From Candidatus Avimuribaculum pullicola (lineage in GTDB: Bacteria > Bacteroidota > Bacteroidia > Bacteroidales > Muribaculaceae): a stretch of 64,000 nt of DNA. The number at the start of each line of letters is the position of its first letter. Within the stretch, counting starts at the first letter, position 1. Location of the stretch: NCBI GenBank assembly GCA_018716295.1, contig DVKC01000027.1, forward strand, positions 1 to 64,000, in the 5' to 3' direction. This document shows, one piece after another, positions 1-9,064 of this stretch. The notes below the pieces were generated by a model, which saw only the letters and a list, made by a program, of their open reading frames with translations, did not search any database and was not told the DNA's origin. The position numbers were made by a program, and so were the translations under genes.

Positions 1-59
1 GCAATGAACAAGGCGTGATAAATGGCATAAGCAATACCCCCGGCAAACATCAGGCACAT
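1..59 (-). CDS. Possible N-terminus of a membrane protein (partial)
   Basis: The minus strand from position 59 reads ATG and then a hydrophobic stretch (MCLMFAGGIAYAIYHALFI) that runs off the window edge. A stop codon lies in frame about 40 bases upstream, so 59 would be the first ATG. The composition fits a transmembrane start, but only about 19 codons are visible and no family can be named. It could be a chance open frame. Confidence 0.22.
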   Translation of the reverse strand, partial: MCLMFAGGIAYAIYHALFI

Positions 60-123
60 AAATCCTATGAACGCATCGACAAAAAACTTTTATACTCTCC
101 CTTTATAATCATAAATAATACGA

Positions 124-165
124 AAACACCCGACTTTACATTATTGGGTGTAAAATCGGGTGTTT
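124..165. terminator. Bidirectional terminator-like hairpin
   Basis: Perfect 10-bp arms (AAACACCCGA at 124-133, TCGGGTGTTT at 156-165), extended inward by five more pairs, with T-rich flanks on both sides. It lies between the tRNA and whatever lies to the left, and can end transcription from either direction. Confidence 0.65.
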
Positions 166-174
166 ATTTTGTAA

Positions 175-193
175 AACATTGATTTTCAATGTT
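175..193 (-). terminator. Hairpin just downstream of tRNA-Asp
   Basis: Arms AACATTGA (175-182) and TCAATGTT (186-193) with a 3-nt loop. On the minus strand it follows the tRNA 3' end by about 5 nt and is followed by TTTTAC. It is a likely tRNA terminator or 3'-processing hairpin. Confidence 0.5.
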
Positions 194-198
194 TATTG

Positions 199-273
199 CG
201 GTGCGGACGGGACTCGAACCCGCGACCCCATGCGTGACAGGCATGTATTCTAACCAGGCTGAACTACCGCACC
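199..273 (-). tRNA. tRNA-Asp (anticodon GTC)
   Basis: The minus strand folds as a standard 75-nt cloverleaf. The acceptor stem is GGTGCGG (273-267) paired to CCGCACC (206-200), with discriminator G at 199. The anticodon loop CTGTCAC gives GTC (Asp), and the T-arm contains GGTTCGAGTCC. The terminal CCA is not encoded (CAA follows). A complete promoter lies upstream at 393-363 and hairpins follow the gene. Confidence 0.96.
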
Positions 274-362
274 AAAATTTCTTCTTTTTAACGGGAGAGG
301 AATGCTCCCGCAGCTCCTTCGAGCTTCTTGCAACCGTTGGGTTATCTCCCTGTTTGCGGGTG

Positions 363-393
363 CAAAGATACGAACGTTTTCCATTCCCACCAA
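363..393 (-). promoter_or_regulatory. Promoter of tRNA-Asp
   Basis: Read on the minus strand: TTG (393-391), exactly 20 nt, then TATCTTTG (370-363), the Bacteroidales -33/-7 consensus. It leaves a pre-tRNA leader of about 85 nt containing a CGGGAG/CTCCCG hairpin (near 290-310). Confidence 0.75.
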
Positions 394-474
394 ATTTTTC
401 AGCAAAAAAATCACACAAATGATGCATTTTTTTGAAAAAATGCGGAATGACCCTACCAACAAGGGGTATAAACA

Positions 475-508
475 AGAAAAAAGCAGCCGAGCTTTACAGC
501 CCGGCTGC
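475..508 (-). terminator. Rho-independent terminator of the TPR lipoprotein gene
   Basis: Arms GCAGCCGAGC (483-492) and GCCCGGCTGC (499-508) with one mismatch and a 6-nt loop. On the minus strand it is followed by a run of T (482-475). It lies about 30 nt after the stop of the lipoprotein gene at 538. Confidence 0.85.
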
Positions 509-537
509 CGATATTTTGTCTTTAACAAAACCCAGGT

Positions 538-2223
538 TTAGAGGACGCTTGTGATATCGATATTTGCAAATTCGAGGTCGTTAGCGGCCTTGTCACGCAA
601 TGTGCTGTCCTTGCTGAATGCTTGACCAAGGTTAGAAAGAACCATTTGCTGGTTGTTGGTGCGAGCACCAAGCACTGCCATCAGGTAGTAGGTAGTAGCA
701 TCGGGTTCGGCAATACCTGCAAGAGTTGCACGAGCCTTGCTGTAATCCTTGGTGAGGATTTGTGCGAGGGCTGCATTGTTGCTCTTAGAGTCGCCAAATG
801 CGTTTACAGCCGAAGCATAGTCGCCACGCTTCATGTAATATACACCGAGAGCTTCGTTGAGGCCTTCAGCACCTGCTGCAGCACCAAGTTTCTGGTTTGC
901 GCTGTCGTAGTTGCCATCGATGATGTCGCACAGGGCTTCGTTCATCTGAGTTTCCTTGCAGTCGGGAGCCAAGTTGGCAGCCTTGCTGAAGTTAGACTTT
1001 GCAGCATCATAGTCGCCAGCGATGAATTGGCACATACCAAGGTTGTTGTAGCCGCGGTAGTCGTTAGGATAATTCTTTGTGCAAGCTTCGTATATCTCGA
1101 TGCGTTTTGCGTTGTCGTCGGTTAGCGAGCCACAGTAGAGGAGTTCCTCTACTGTGAGTGTGCTTGGGTCGCTTTCAAATGCTGCCATTATCTCTTCATC
1201 GCTCTTGCCGATAACGTTGATCGAAGCGGTAAGACGCGAACGACGCAATTGTGGCAAAATTTCTTCGGCAATTTGTTCGAATACCGATGAGAGGTTACGG
1301 ATTTCAGCTTCACGTTGCTCAGGATCGCTATACATCGACAGAACGCTCAAGATGAGATCCTTGTCTTGGATATCGCTTTGTGAAACCAGTTCCTTGAAGC
1401 CTTCCCAGTCTTCGGCAGTGAAATCGGCTGTCAATTCGCCAAATTCTTCAATCTTATTGTCCTTGAACGACTTGTTGAGGTACTTGCGAGTGTTTTCCTC
1501 ACGCTTCTGTGCCAGACGTTCGTTGAAGTCGAGCTTACCATCGGGCGAAGCGTATGAACTGATGTTCACTTCCTCTATTTCAAGGCGGTCATTGCCTTGT
1601 GCGTTGGCAAGTGCTGCATTGAAATCGGCGATTTGCTGAGATTCGGTTTCGCCCTTACGCACGTTCGACTGGTTGATAAGGAACTTAATCTCGGCATTGT
1701 ATTGCTCGTTGATGATACGTTGGAACTTGTCGGGGGTAGTAGCCGGGGTCACAGTACCAGCATCGGCAAAAGTACCAGTAGCGATAACGCCATCGGCCAC
1801 CTTGATGCGAGGCAAAGTATAGGTCTTGCCACCTTGTACTACATAGAAGTCAAGAACCAATTCCGACTTAATCATCTCGGGAACATAGTCGAAAGAAACA
1901 GGGACAGTCACGGTGCCACCATTGTCGTATGAAACTGTCTGGCCATTGCCGTTAACATCTTCACCGATTAATTTGTAGGCTTGCGACGGAGTTTCTTGGT
2001 CGCCATACACCAAATAAGGAGTAACTGTAACTTCGGCATTCTTCCTGAAGAATTTTTCAGGGATTTGTCCTGTCACTGTTGCAGGAACCTTGCCGCCGAC
2101 CTCTTCCAGCGGGGACGGATTTACCGTAAAATACTCGGCACTAATCTCGCTGAGCTTCTTGTTACAGCTTGTCAATGCCAAAGCACCACCCACCAAGATG
2201 GATAAGAATAATTTGCTCTTCAT
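538..2223 (-). CDS. TPR- and OmpA-like-domain lipoprotein
   Basis: A 561-residue outer-membrane or periplasmic lipoprotein: signal peptide and lipobox LTSC with Cys at residue 20. The N-terminal half is beta-rich. A central segment around residues 215-250 (ISSYASPDG, then LAQKREENTRKYL) resembles the OmpA-C peptidoglycan-associated fold. The C-terminal third (from about residue 375, IEIYEACTKNYPNDYRGYNNLGM) holds tetratricopeptide repeats. The combination suggests an envelope scaffold, but substrate and partners cannot be read from sequence. A -7-like TATCTTTA lies upstream at 2280-2273 and a strong terminator follows, so it is probably monocistronic. The family is common in Bacteroidales but I cannot give a gene name. 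Confidence 0.85.
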   Translation of the reverse strand: MKSKLFLSILVGGALALTSCNKKLSEISAEYFTVNPSPLEEVGGKVPATVTGQIPEKFFRKNAEVTVTPYLVYGDQETPSQAYKLIGEDVNGNGQTVSYDNGGTVTVPVSFDYVPEMIKSELVLDFYVVQGGKTYTLPRIKVADGVIATGTFADAGTVTPATTPDKFQRIINEQYNAEIKFLINQSNVRKGETESQQIADFNAALANAQGNDRLEIEEVNISSYASPDGKLDFNERLAQKREENTRKYLNKSFKDNKIEEFGELTADFTAEDWEGFKELVSQSDIQDKDLILSVLSMYSDPEQREAEIRNLSSVFEQIAEEILPQLRRSRLTASINVIGKSDEEIMAAFESDPSTLTVEELLYCGSLTDDNAKRIEIYEACTKNYPNDYRGYNNLGMCQFIAGDYDAAKSNFSKAANLAPDCKETQMNEALCDIIDGNYDSANQKLGAAAGAEGLNEALGVYYMKRGDYASAVNAFGDSKSNNAALAQILTKDYSKARATLAGIAEPDATTYYLMAVLGARTNNQQMVLSNLGQAFSKDSTLRDKAANDLEFANIDITSVL

Positions 2224-2693
2224 AATGCGTAATTAATTATATGTGGTTAAAATAAATCCAGCTTTATCGGCGTAAAGATACATTCAATTATGTAAAATCA
2301 GTTAATGATTAACATAAATTATGTGTGACCTTAACGCCATCGGGGGCTGCGGCATTGTAGCCTACGAAGTCCTGCGACTGCCGCAACCTTTCATTGCGCC
2401 AATATCGAAAACTGTGCCAAACACCCCATTAGCTGCTCCACGGCTTTGCAGCCTATATGCAACACTGACATGGGCGCATGACAATTTTACCACAAATATA
2501 ATGCTTTTATCGAGCATAAAAAGGAAAAATCTGCGATTATTAGCAAATAATTCAAAAAAATATTGACAAGCGGCTCTCGGAATTGTAATTTTGCAGGAAA
2601 TTTAGGCGGTACTATGCCGCCAGCAAAGCCGACGCGACCAATCACCCAGGTTCATAGTGGGTGGGATGGGAGCATTGACAACGAACAAAACAG
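2224..2693. other. Intergenic region between divergent lipoprotein and ftsX operon
   Basis: A 470-bp divergent promoter region. It holds a weak -7 for the lipoprotein gene (2280-2273, minus) and the ftsX promoter (2563-2593, plus). The ftsX leader has two small hairpins: GGCGG/CCGCC (2605-2621) and CACCC/GGGTG (2643-2663). The middle part (about 2330-2480) is clearly more GC-rich than normal intergenic DNA here and could be a decayed gene, but neither strand gives a recognisable protein. Confidence 0.5.
2563..2593 (+). promoter_or_regulatory. Promoter of the ftsX operon
   Basis: TTG (2563-2565), 20 nt, TAATTTTG (2586-2593). It gives a leader of about 100 nt before ftsX and probably drives ftsX-DUF3098-uppP-truB-queA. 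Confidence 0.75.
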
Positions 2694-2696
2694 GTG

Positions 2697-3575
2697 ATGG
2701 GCAGCCAAGTAAAAAAATCAAAAATATCATATATCAACGCCAATGTCACGTCTATCATAAGTGTGGCATTAGTCCTGACGCTATTAGGCATGGGCGCACT
2801 GCTGGGACTTTTTGCCCACAGTGCCACTGAACGCATACAGGCAGGCATAGGGTTTGACGTATCGATGGCCGATGATGCCACCGACTCGCAAGTGCTGGCC
2901 ATGAAGAGGTTGCTCTCGGCAGCACCTTACACTGCCAGCGTGAAATACATTTCTAAAGAAGAAGCCTTGCTATACTGGCAACGCGAAACAGGCGAAGACC
3001 TGATGCAGGTGCTTGGGTTCAACCCCCTCACCGCCGAGTTTGAAGTGCACGTAAAGCCACAATATGCCGTGGTTGACAGCCTCAATGTGATAGAAGCCAC
3101 GTTGTCGCGATTCCCGTCGGTCGATACCGTTCAAATACACCGCGACCAAGTGGAAGCCCTCAACCGCAACATCAACGGAATAATGGCCGTACTGGGGTGC
3201 GTCGCACTTGCCTTGCTGATAGTGTCGTTTGCCCTTATCAACAACACCGTGCGACTGACGGTATATTCGCGCCGCTTCCTCATTTACACAATGAAGCTCG
3301 TGGGAGCCACGCCAGGTTTCATACGCCGCCCCATAGTGGTAAGCAATATAATCAACGGCGTGATTGCAGCACTGGCAGCCGCCGTATTGCTCAGCGCAGG
3401 GCTTTTCTACATCGACAAAGCCGAAGGCGGGTGGTCGACATTGGTAACAATGGGCGAAGTATGGTGTGTCTTCGGCGCACTGATTGCAGTGGGCGCAGTG
3501 CTTTGTGGCATCGGTGCATTGCTGGCCTCTAACAAATACTTGCGCCTCGACTACGACGAATTATTCAAACGTTGA
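2697..3575 (+). CDS. ftsX: Cell division protein FtsX
   Basis: A 292-residue FtsX-type permease subunit, the membrane half of FtsEX, which couples ATP hydrolysis to septal peptidoglycan hydrolase activation. One transmembrane segment near residues 18-40 is followed by an extracytoplasmic domain (about 45-150; ISKEEALLYWQ is typical) and three more membrane segments in the C-terminal half, the FtsX 1+3 topology. An in-frame GTG lies one codon earlier (2694); ATG at 2697 is preferred. ftsE is not adjacent, as is usual in this phylum. It heads the cluster with DUF3098, uppP, truB and queA. Confidence 0.93.
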   Translation: MGSQVKKSKISYINANVTSIISVALVLTLLGMGALLGLFAHSATERIQAGIGFDVSMADDATDSQVLAMKRLLSAAPYTASVKYISKEEALLYWQRETGEDLMQVLGFNPLTAEFEVHVKPQYAVVDSLNVIEATLSRFPSVDTVQIHRDQVEALNRNINGIMAVLGCVALALLIVSFALINNTVRLTVYSRRFLIYTMKLVGATPGFIRRPIVVSNIINGVIAALAAAVLLSAGLFYIDKAEGGWSTLVTMGEVWCVFGALIAVGAVLCGIGALLASNKYLRLDYDELFKR

Positions 3576-3625
3576 CACAACACTGCACAAACGATAATTA
3601 CATTTCACAATTCCATTATATATAA

Positions 3626-3904
3626 ATGAAACAAAACTTTATAAGCCGCAAAAACGTGGGCGAGCCAATCGGAGAAAACATCACAAAAAACTACTTTCCA
3701 CTGACGCGCACCAATTTCTTGTTAATGGCGGTGAGTGCATTGCTCATTGTCGTAGGGTTTCTGCTCATGCTCGGCGGAGCAAACGACGGCGAAACATTCA
3801 ATAACGACATATTCAGCACACGGCGTATAGTAGCCGGCCCGACGATGGCATTCATCGGCTTCGTGGCAATGGCAATTTCGATTATATTTAAAGGGAAAAA
3901 ATAA
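3626..3904 (+). CDS. DUF3098 family small membrane protein
   Basis: 92 residues with two hydrophobic segments (about 30-50 and 70-88) separated by a short loop rich in Asn/Asp, and a basic C-terminus (FKGKK). Length, topology and its place between ftsX and uppP match the DUF3098 family of Bacteroidota. Its function is unknown; the conserved location next to division and undecaprenyl-phosphate genes suggests an envelope role. It starts 50 bases after ftsX and is likely cotranscribed. Confidence 0.85.
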   Translation: MKQNFISRKNVGEPIGENITKNYFPLTRTNFLLMAVSALLIVVGFLLMLGGANDGETFNNDIFSTRRIVAGPTMAFIGFVAMAISIIFKGKK

Positions 3905-4012
3905 TATGTTTGTGGTAACCATCCATGCAAGGGGGAGCATAGCTTTCCCGCAGCGTGGCATGGCATTATGTGTAAAAAGCGGCTTGGTGCCGTACAAAAT
4001 CAACTTAAAAGG

Positions 4013-4858
4013 ATGGACATTTTTCAATCTGTAGTCATAGCCATAGTCGAAGGCTTGACTGAATTTTTGCCAGTGTCGTCAACTGGTCACATGATTATCA
4101 CGCAGGAAATATTAGGCGTGGAATCAACGACGTTTGTAAAGGCATTCACATTTATTATCCAGTTTGGCGCGATACTGTCGGTAGTGTGCCTGTACTGGAA
4201 ACGTTTCTTCAGGCTCAAGGAAGTTCCCGAAGGGAAAAAAGGCCTCGAAGCATTCCTCACCAGATATGATTTCTACTGGAAGTTGTTGCTCGGCTTCCTG
4301 CCGGCGGCAGCATTAGGGTTGCTGCTCAGCGACTTCATCGATGCCATGCTCGAAAATGTAGCCGTAGTGGCTATAATGCTCGTGCTGGGTGGCGTGCTTA
4401 TGCTCTTTGTTGACAAATGGTTTGCCAAGAATGAGGGCAAAGTAACCCCGCTTAGCGAACGTCGTTCAATCGCAATCGGCTTCTACCAGTGCATATCGAT
4501 GATACCAGGTGTGTCACGCTCGATGGCAACCATCGTAGGTGGAATGCAACAAGGGCTGTCGCGTAAAGACGCTGCCGAATTTTCGTTCTTTCTTGCCGTG
4601 CCAACGATGTTTGCGGCATCGGTATATAAGATGTGGGGACTTGTAAGCGAACCCGAATCGATGCAGCAATTAAGCGACAACTGGTTAGTCCTTGTCATCG
4701 GCATGGTGGTAGCATTTATCGTAGCTTTAGCTGCCATAAAGTTGTTTATCAGCTACGTCACCAAGTATGGCTTCAAAGCCTTCGGATGGTACCGCATCAT
4801 CTTGGGCGGCGCAATAATCATAATGCTGCTGTGCGGCGTAAGCCTGGAAATGGCATGA
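4013..4858 (+). CDS. uppP: Undecaprenyl-diphosphatase UppP/BacA
   Basis: A 281-residue integral membrane phosphatase that recycles undecaprenyl pyrophosphate to the monophosphate carrier used for peptidoglycan and exopolysaccharide synthesis. Family motifs are visible: EGLTEFLPVSSTGH near residues 13-26 and PGVSRS in the middle, the paired re-entrant active-site loops. ATG at 4013 is chosen because the protein then begins MDIFQSVVIAIVEGLTEF as in homologues; an upstream in-frame ATG at 3968 would add 15 unlikely residues. Its stop overlaps the truB start (ATGA), showing translational coupling. The bacitracin-resistance role is family knowledge. Confidence 0.95.
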   Translation: MDIFQSVVIAIVEGLTEFLPVSSTGHMIITQEILGVESTTFVKAFTFIIQFGAILSVVCLYWKRFFRLKEVPEGKKGLEAFLTRYDFYWKLLLGFLPAAALGLLLSDFIDAMLENVAVVAIMLVLGGVLMLFVDKWFAKNEGKVTPLSERRSIAIGFYQCISMIPGVSRSMATIVGGMQQGLSRKDAAEFSFFLAVPTMFAASVYKMWGLVSEPESMQQLSDNWLVLVIGMVVAFIVALAAIKLFISYVTKYGFKAFGWYRIILGGAIIIMLLCGVSLEMA

Positions 4859-5646
4859 TGAACGGGCGCAGGTTGGATCCCATCGAGGGAGAAGTGTTTG
4901 CCGTTGACAAACCCCTCAAATGGACATCGTTCGACGTGGTAAAACGTGTCAGAGCCAAGCTGGCACACCGCTTGGGACTGAAGAAGATAAAAGTGGGACA
5001 TGCCGGCACTCTCGACCCATTGGCTACAGGGATATTGGTGATATGCACCGGCCGCGCCACAAAGCGCATCGACGAGTTGCAAGCACACGTCAAGGAATAT
5101 GTGGCAACCTTGCAATTCGGTGCCACCACACCGAGCTATGACCTTGAAACCGAAGTCGATGCCCAATATGAATGGGAACACATAACCCGCGAAGAGCTCG
5201 AACACGTGCTTCGTGAACGTTTCACAGGGACAATCGAGCAAGTGCCGCCATCGTTCTCGGCATGCAAGGTCGATGGACATCGCGCCTACAAGATGGCACG
5301 CAAAGGGCATGAAGTGGAATTGAAGCCCAAGCAACTCGTAATCGACGAGATAGAGCTACTCGACTTCGCAATGCCACGTGCCACACTGCGAATAGTGTGC
5401 AGCAAAGGCACTTACATACGAGCACTCGCACGCGACATCGGCGAAGCAATGCACAGTGGCGCACACTTGGTGGCACTGAGGCGCACTCGCGTCGGTGATG
5501 TGCGAATTGAAGACTGCTACACCGTGGAGCAGCTAATCGAACTGCTGCAAAACTCCGACATGGTGATGCCTCAAGAGAAAGCCGAAGGCGCACAAGCAGC
5601 GACACAGACAGGAAATATGAAACAAAGAAAAAATATAGAACTATAA
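4855..5646 (+). CDS. truB: tRNA pseudouridine(55) synthase TruB
   Basis: 263 residues. Isomerises U55 in the tRNA T-arm to pseudouridine. The catalytic motif GHAGTLDPLATGIL places the nucleophile Asp at about residue 54. KWTSFDVV near the N-terminus and the late SKGTYIRALARDIG block are typical of TruB. Two adjacent ATG codons (4855, 4858) are possible starts; the first overlaps the uppP stop as ATGA. The C-terminus ends in a short Gln/Ala-rich basic tail (TGNMKQRKNIEL) that is probably disordered. It is followed 6 bases later by queA. Confidence 0.95.
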   Translation: MMNGRRLDPIEGEVFAVDKPLKWTSFDVVKRVRAKLAHRLGLKKIKVGHAGTLDPLATGILVICTGRATKRIDELQAHVKEYVATLQFGATTPSYDLETEVDAQYEWEHITREELEHVLRERFTGTIEQVPPSFSACKVDGHRAYKMARKGHEVELKPKQLVIDEIELLDFAMPRATLRIVCSKGTYIRALARDIGEAMHSGAHLVALRRTRVGDVRIEDCYTVEQLIELLQNSDMVMPQEKAEGAQAATQTGNMKQRKNIEL

Positions 5647-5652
5647 GACAAA

Positions 5653-6705
5653 ATGAAATTATCGGAATTTAGCTACAACTTACCCGAGAAACTCATAGCA
5701 AGCCGACCCGCGCCAGTGCGCGACGAATCGCGATTGCTCGTTCTACACCGCAAAACAGGGGAAATCGAACACAAGATTTTCAAAGAAATTCTTGAATACT
5801 TCGACAGCGGCGACGTATTCGTATTCAACGACACAAAAGTATTCCCTGCCAGGCTTTACGGCAACAAGGAAAAGACCGGCGCAAAAATCGAGGTATTCCT
5901 GCTACGTGAACTGAACGAAGAGCACAAATTGTGGGACGTACTTGTCGAGCCAGCTCGTAAAATACGCATTGGCAACAAATTATATTTCGGCCTCGACGAC
6001 TCGATGGTGGCTGAAGTTATCGACAACACCACTTCACGCGGACGCACATTGCGCTTCCTTTACGACGGGCCTCACGACGAGTTCAAAGCCAACTTGTATG
6101 CCCTCGGAGAAACCCCACTGCCCGACTATATCAAACGCCGCCCCGAACCCGACGACGTGGAACGTTACCAATGTATATTTGCAAAAAACGAGGGCGCAGT
6201 AGTGGTGCCGGCCGCTGGGCTGCACTTCAGCCGAGAGCTTATGAAACGCATGGAAATCAAGGGCGTAGAAAGCGGCTTCCTGACATTGCACTCCGGACTG
6301 GGCAACTACCGTGAAATCGATGTAGAGGATCTCACCAAGCACCGCATGGATTCAGAGCAAATGGAGGTAAACGAAGAGCTCGTGGCAATGGTAAATACAG
6401 CCAAAGACCATGAGAAACGTGTATGCTCAATAGGAACATCCACATTGCGCGCCATCGAGAGCACCGTGGGCATGAATGGGCACATAAAGCCGTTCTCGGG
6501 CTGGACTCACAAATTCATTTTCCCGCCATACGACTTCACCGTGTGCAATGCGCTTGTAAGCAATTTCCACATGCCCTACTCGGTGATGCTGATGATGGTT
6601 GCAGCCTTTGGCGGTTACGACGAAGTGATGAACGCCTACGAAACCGCTGTGAAAGAGAAATACCGCTTCGGTGCGTATGGCGACGCAATGCTCATAATCG
6701 ACTGA
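5653..6705 (+). CDS. queA: S-adenosylmethionine:tRNA ribosyltransferase-isomerase QueA
   Basis: 350 residues. Transfers and isomerises the ribosyl moiety of AdoMet onto preQ1-tRNA to give epoxyqueuosine in the wobble position of GUN anticodons. Recognised from the N-terminal [39 protein letters not shown] and the C-terminal [10 protein letters not shown]. Length matches the family. It is the last gene of the cluster and is followed by a terminator at 6754-6777. The tRNA-Asp gene in this window carries a GTC anticodon, one of the substrates of this pathway. Confidence 0.96.
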   Translation: MKLSEFSYNLPEKLIASRPAPVRDESRLLVLHRKTGEIEHKIFKEILEYFDSGDVFVFNDTKVFPARLYGNKEKTGAKIEVFLLRELNEEHKLWDVLVEPARKIRIGNKLYFGLDDSMVAEVIDNTTSRGRTLRFLYDGPHDEFKANLYALGETPLPDYIKRRPEPDDVERYQCIFAKNEGAVVVPAAGLHFSRELMKRMEIKGVESGFLTLHSGLGNYREIDVEDLTKHRMDSEQMEVNEELVAMVNTAKDHEKRVCSIGTSTLRAIESTVGMNGHIKPFSGWTHKFIFPPYDFTVCNALVSNFHMPYSVMLMMVAAFGGYDEVMNAYETAVKEKYRFGAYGDAMLIID

Positions 6706-6753
6706 AAAAATTCTCTCCTCTCTTCATAATAAACTTTTGAGAATTGACGTTAG

Positions 6754-6777
6754 AATTAGAAAATATTCTAATTTTTT
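6754..6777 (+). terminator. Terminator of the ftsX-queA operon
   Basis: Perfect arms AATTAGAA (6754-6761) and TTCTAATT (6766-6773) with a 4-nt loop, followed by T4. It separates queA from the exopolysaccharide locus. Confidence 0.75.
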
Positions 6778-6840
6778 CATAAAAAACCAACACAGGAACC
6801 TACAGTTCTTGCTTCAATTGACAGGAATGCTGTTCCCTCC

Positions 6841-6905
6841 GTTTTTGGTTACGCTTTACGCGCATCATTAATACTTATCGCCAAAAACGTAACCCAAAAC
6901 GTACC
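6841..6905 (+). promoter_or_regulatory. Interlocked inverted repeats in the exopolysaccharide operon leader
   Basis: GTTTTTGG (6841-6848) pairs with CCAAAAAC (6881-6888), while the overlapping GGTTACG (6847-6853) pairs with CGTAACC (6888-6894). The right half is repeated imperfectly at 6893-6905 (CCCAAAACGTACC). The two pairings interlock, as in a pseudoknot or alternative fold. It sits 80-140 nt before the first locus gene. No clear TAnnTTTG box is visible upstream, so the promoter is uncertain. Confidence 0.35.
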
Positions 6906-6981
6906 AGGGGATACATCAAGCAATTGGCAAAACCGCCCATACAGTTCCCCTACACATAATGCAATAACGAATACCTGATAT

Positions 6982-7794
6982 ATGGAAAAAAAATTGTCCC
7001 TGATGATGACCGCACTTATCGCATTGTTGCTGACAAGCTGCGGGACGAAAAAGGAATTGGCATATTTCAGCAATATTGACAACAGTCCTGAGGTGCTCGA
7101 CAGCATCTATGCCGACTATGCCGTAAAAATCAAGCCTGCCGACGAACTGCTGATAAGCGTGTGGTCGGAAGTGGCCGAAGCAACGCAACTCTACAACTTG
7201 CCGCAAGTGGCATACGCCGAAGCGGGTGATGTCGAGATGACAGGCAACCGTAAAGTGCTTAGCTACATAGTTGACCCCGACGGGTATATTTCATTCCCAG
7301 TAGTTGGGAAAATCAAGGTCGAGGGAATGACAACTACACAAGTGGCCGATTTGCTCACCGAACGCATATCGAACGATGTGCGCGACCCGCTCGTTAGGGT
7401 GCAAATGGCCAACTTCCGTGTGAACGTGATGGGCGAAGTCAAAGAGCCGCAGACTGTCACCGTAATGACCGAGCGGTTCTCGGTGCTCGACGCGCTGAGC
7501 GCAGCTGGCGACCTGACGGTGTATGGACGCCGCGACAATGTGTTGCTTATACGCGAAAACGACGGCAAACGCACCTACCATCGCCTCGACTTGACCAAGG
7601 CAGACCTGCTCACATCGCCTTATTTCTACTTGCAACAGAACGATGTGGTTTACGTCGAACCCGACGCAGTGCGCAGGTCAAATGCCGAGTATAACCAAAA
7701 CAACAGCTTCAAGGTACAGATAATCTCTGCCACTATCAGCGCAGTATCGGTTATCGCGTCGCTTGTCATAGCCTTAGTTATCAATAAAAAATAG
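6982..7794 (+). CDS. Polysaccharide export lipoprotein (Wza-like)
   Basis: 270 residues. Outer-membrane export component of a Wzx/Wzy-type polysaccharide system. Signal peptide and lipobox LTSC (Cys 20), then a Poly_export domain (VKIKPADELLISVWSE, near 48-63) and SLBB-like beta-grasp segments (VNVMGEVKEPQTV near 150; YFYLQQNDVVYVEP near 215). A C-terminal transmembrane segment (about 245-268) is followed by NKK. It is the first gene of the plus-strand arm, followed 21 bases later by a Wzy-like gene and then by a Wzc-like partner. Confidence 0.92.
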   Translation: MEKKLSLMMTALIALLLTSCGTKKELAYFSNIDNSPEVLDSIYADYAVKIKPADELLISVWSEVAEATQLYNLPQVAYAEAGDVEMTGNRKVLSYIVDPDGYISFPVVGKIKVEGMTTTQVADLLTERISNDVRDPLVRVQMANFRVNVMGEVKEPQTVTVMTERFSVLDALSAAGDLTVYGRRDNVLLIRENDGKRTYHRLDLTKADLLTSPYFYLQQNDVVYVEPDAVRRSNAEYNQNNSFKVQIISATISAVSVIASLVIALVINKK

Positions 7795-7815
7795 CTATCA
7801 CAGCTGTTCCTTGCA

Positions 7816-9063
7816 ATGCTAAGCATCGACAAGATATTCTTCTGGCTATTGCTGTTTGTCGTGATTGTCGAAATCCCGGCGTTGAACTTCGTCACTTTCA
7901 GCGACGAGCTGGCCGTGATGCTGTTCTTGCTCGTGGTCGCGCTCGACTTGGTTGTCAACCGCGACCTTGCGCGGTACAAGGCCTTGTTCGTGGTCGAGGG
8001 GGTGTTCCTGTTCTACTTCTTTTTCTCGGTATTCTTCCGCCATTACAACACCACGGCGGCGATTGCCAACGATTTCATCCTCCAGCAGAAAGCATTCGTC
8101 CCATTTCTCATAGCCTATGCCATTGCCCCGCAGTTTACCTCTGGCATGAAGACCGTCCTCAAGGTGGCGAGCGTGGCCGTGGCGGCGATGTTGGTGGTGA
8201 TATTCGCCACCGGGATGATGATGCCAGTATTGGGACACCCGTTACACTATGGCACGATAGCGTTGTCGATGTCGATGCTCTACCTTTATTGCAGCCTCGA
8301 CGGCGACGGCAAGGTGTCGGGACTCGACTTGACCGTAGCATTAGCCGTGCTATCGGTGGGTTTGCTAAGCACGCGCTCGAAGTTTTATGGCGAATTTGTG
8401 GTGGCACTGTTCATGTTCCTGATTTACCGGCCAGGCATGGTGCGCCACCTCAGCCTCAAGTATGCCGTCGTGCTGCTCGTGGGGGTTGCAATGGTGATTG
8501 TCGTGGCGTGGCAGAAGATTTCCTATTATTTCATTTTCGGGAATTCCAACACGTTCGACCCATCAAATATGTATGCGTTCGCCCGTCCCGCGTTATACGT
8601 GGGTATGTACCTGGTATTGATGGATTACCCGGTATTCGGGTCGGGATTTGCGTCATTCGCCACGCATTCGTCGTCGCCGATGGTCAATTACTCGGGGGTT
8701 TACGGCGAGTATGGGTTGGACATGGTGTGGGGACTGTCCTACAACAAACCCGACTTCATTTCCGACACTTATTATCCCGTGCTTGCGCAGTTCGGCTTTG
8801 TCGGCATCGCCCTTTACGTGTGTTTTTGGAGGTGGATTTGGAGCAAGCTCAGGGTGGCCTTGCACGTGGGACGCATTGTCGAGTTTTCGATAGGTGTCAT
8901 AGCGATAGCGTTCGTGCTAATCGAAAGCGTGGCCGGTGCCACGATATTGCAAATCGGTGGTTACGTGCCGATGATGCTCCTCGGAATGATTGTGGGTAAA
9001 TACCGCACGATGGGCAAGAAAGAAACAGAAACAATATTGAATAACGAATATATACAAAACTGA
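7816..9063 (+). CDS. O-antigen ligase/polymerase-like membrane protein (Wzy-like)
   Basis: 415 residues with 10 or more hydrophobic segments. A large extracytoplasmic loop lies between about residues 255 and 325 (GSGFASFATHSS, then DTYYPVLAQFGFVGIALY). The pattern GSGF followed by a loop and D-x-x-Y-x-x-x-x-x-x-G-x-x-G is typical of the O-antigen ligase/polymerase superfamily, which joins repeat units in the periplasm. Its place between wza-like and wzc-like genes supports a polymerase role. It could instead be a ligase; sequence alone does not decide. It ends one base before the next start. Confidence 0.8.
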   Translation: MLSIDKIFFWLLLFVVIVEIPALNFVTFSDELAVMLFLLVVALDLVVNRDLARYKALFVVEGVFLFYFFFSVFFRHYNTTAAIANDFILQQKAFVPFLIAYAIAPQFTSGMKTVLKVASVAVAAMLVVIFATGMMMPVLGHPLHYGTIALSMSMLYLYCSLDGDGKVSGLDLTVALAVLSVGLLSTRSKFYGEFVVALFMFLIYRPGMVRHLSLKYAVVLLVGVAMVIVVAWQKISYYFIFGNSNTFDPSNMYAFARPALYVGMYLVLMDYPVFGSGFASFATHSSSPMVNYSGVYGEYGLDMVWGLSYNKPDFISDTYYPVLAQFGFVGIALYVCFWRWIWSKLRVALHVGRIVEFSIGVIAIAFVLIESVAGATILQIGGYVPMMLLGMIVGKYRTMGKKETETILNNEYIQN

Positions 9064-9064
9064 T

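Noticed and set aside
1..180. Plus-strand open frame of about 60 codons ending at 180
   Set aside because: It runs through a strong bidirectional terminator hairpin and has no start or recognisable product.
2321..2566. Open frame of 81 codons on the plus strand in the lipoprotein-ftsX gap
   Set aside because: It overlaps the TTG of the ftsX promoter, its composition is irregular and the protein resembles nothing known; the 5' half lies in a GC-rich patch that may be a relic but is not convincingly coding.
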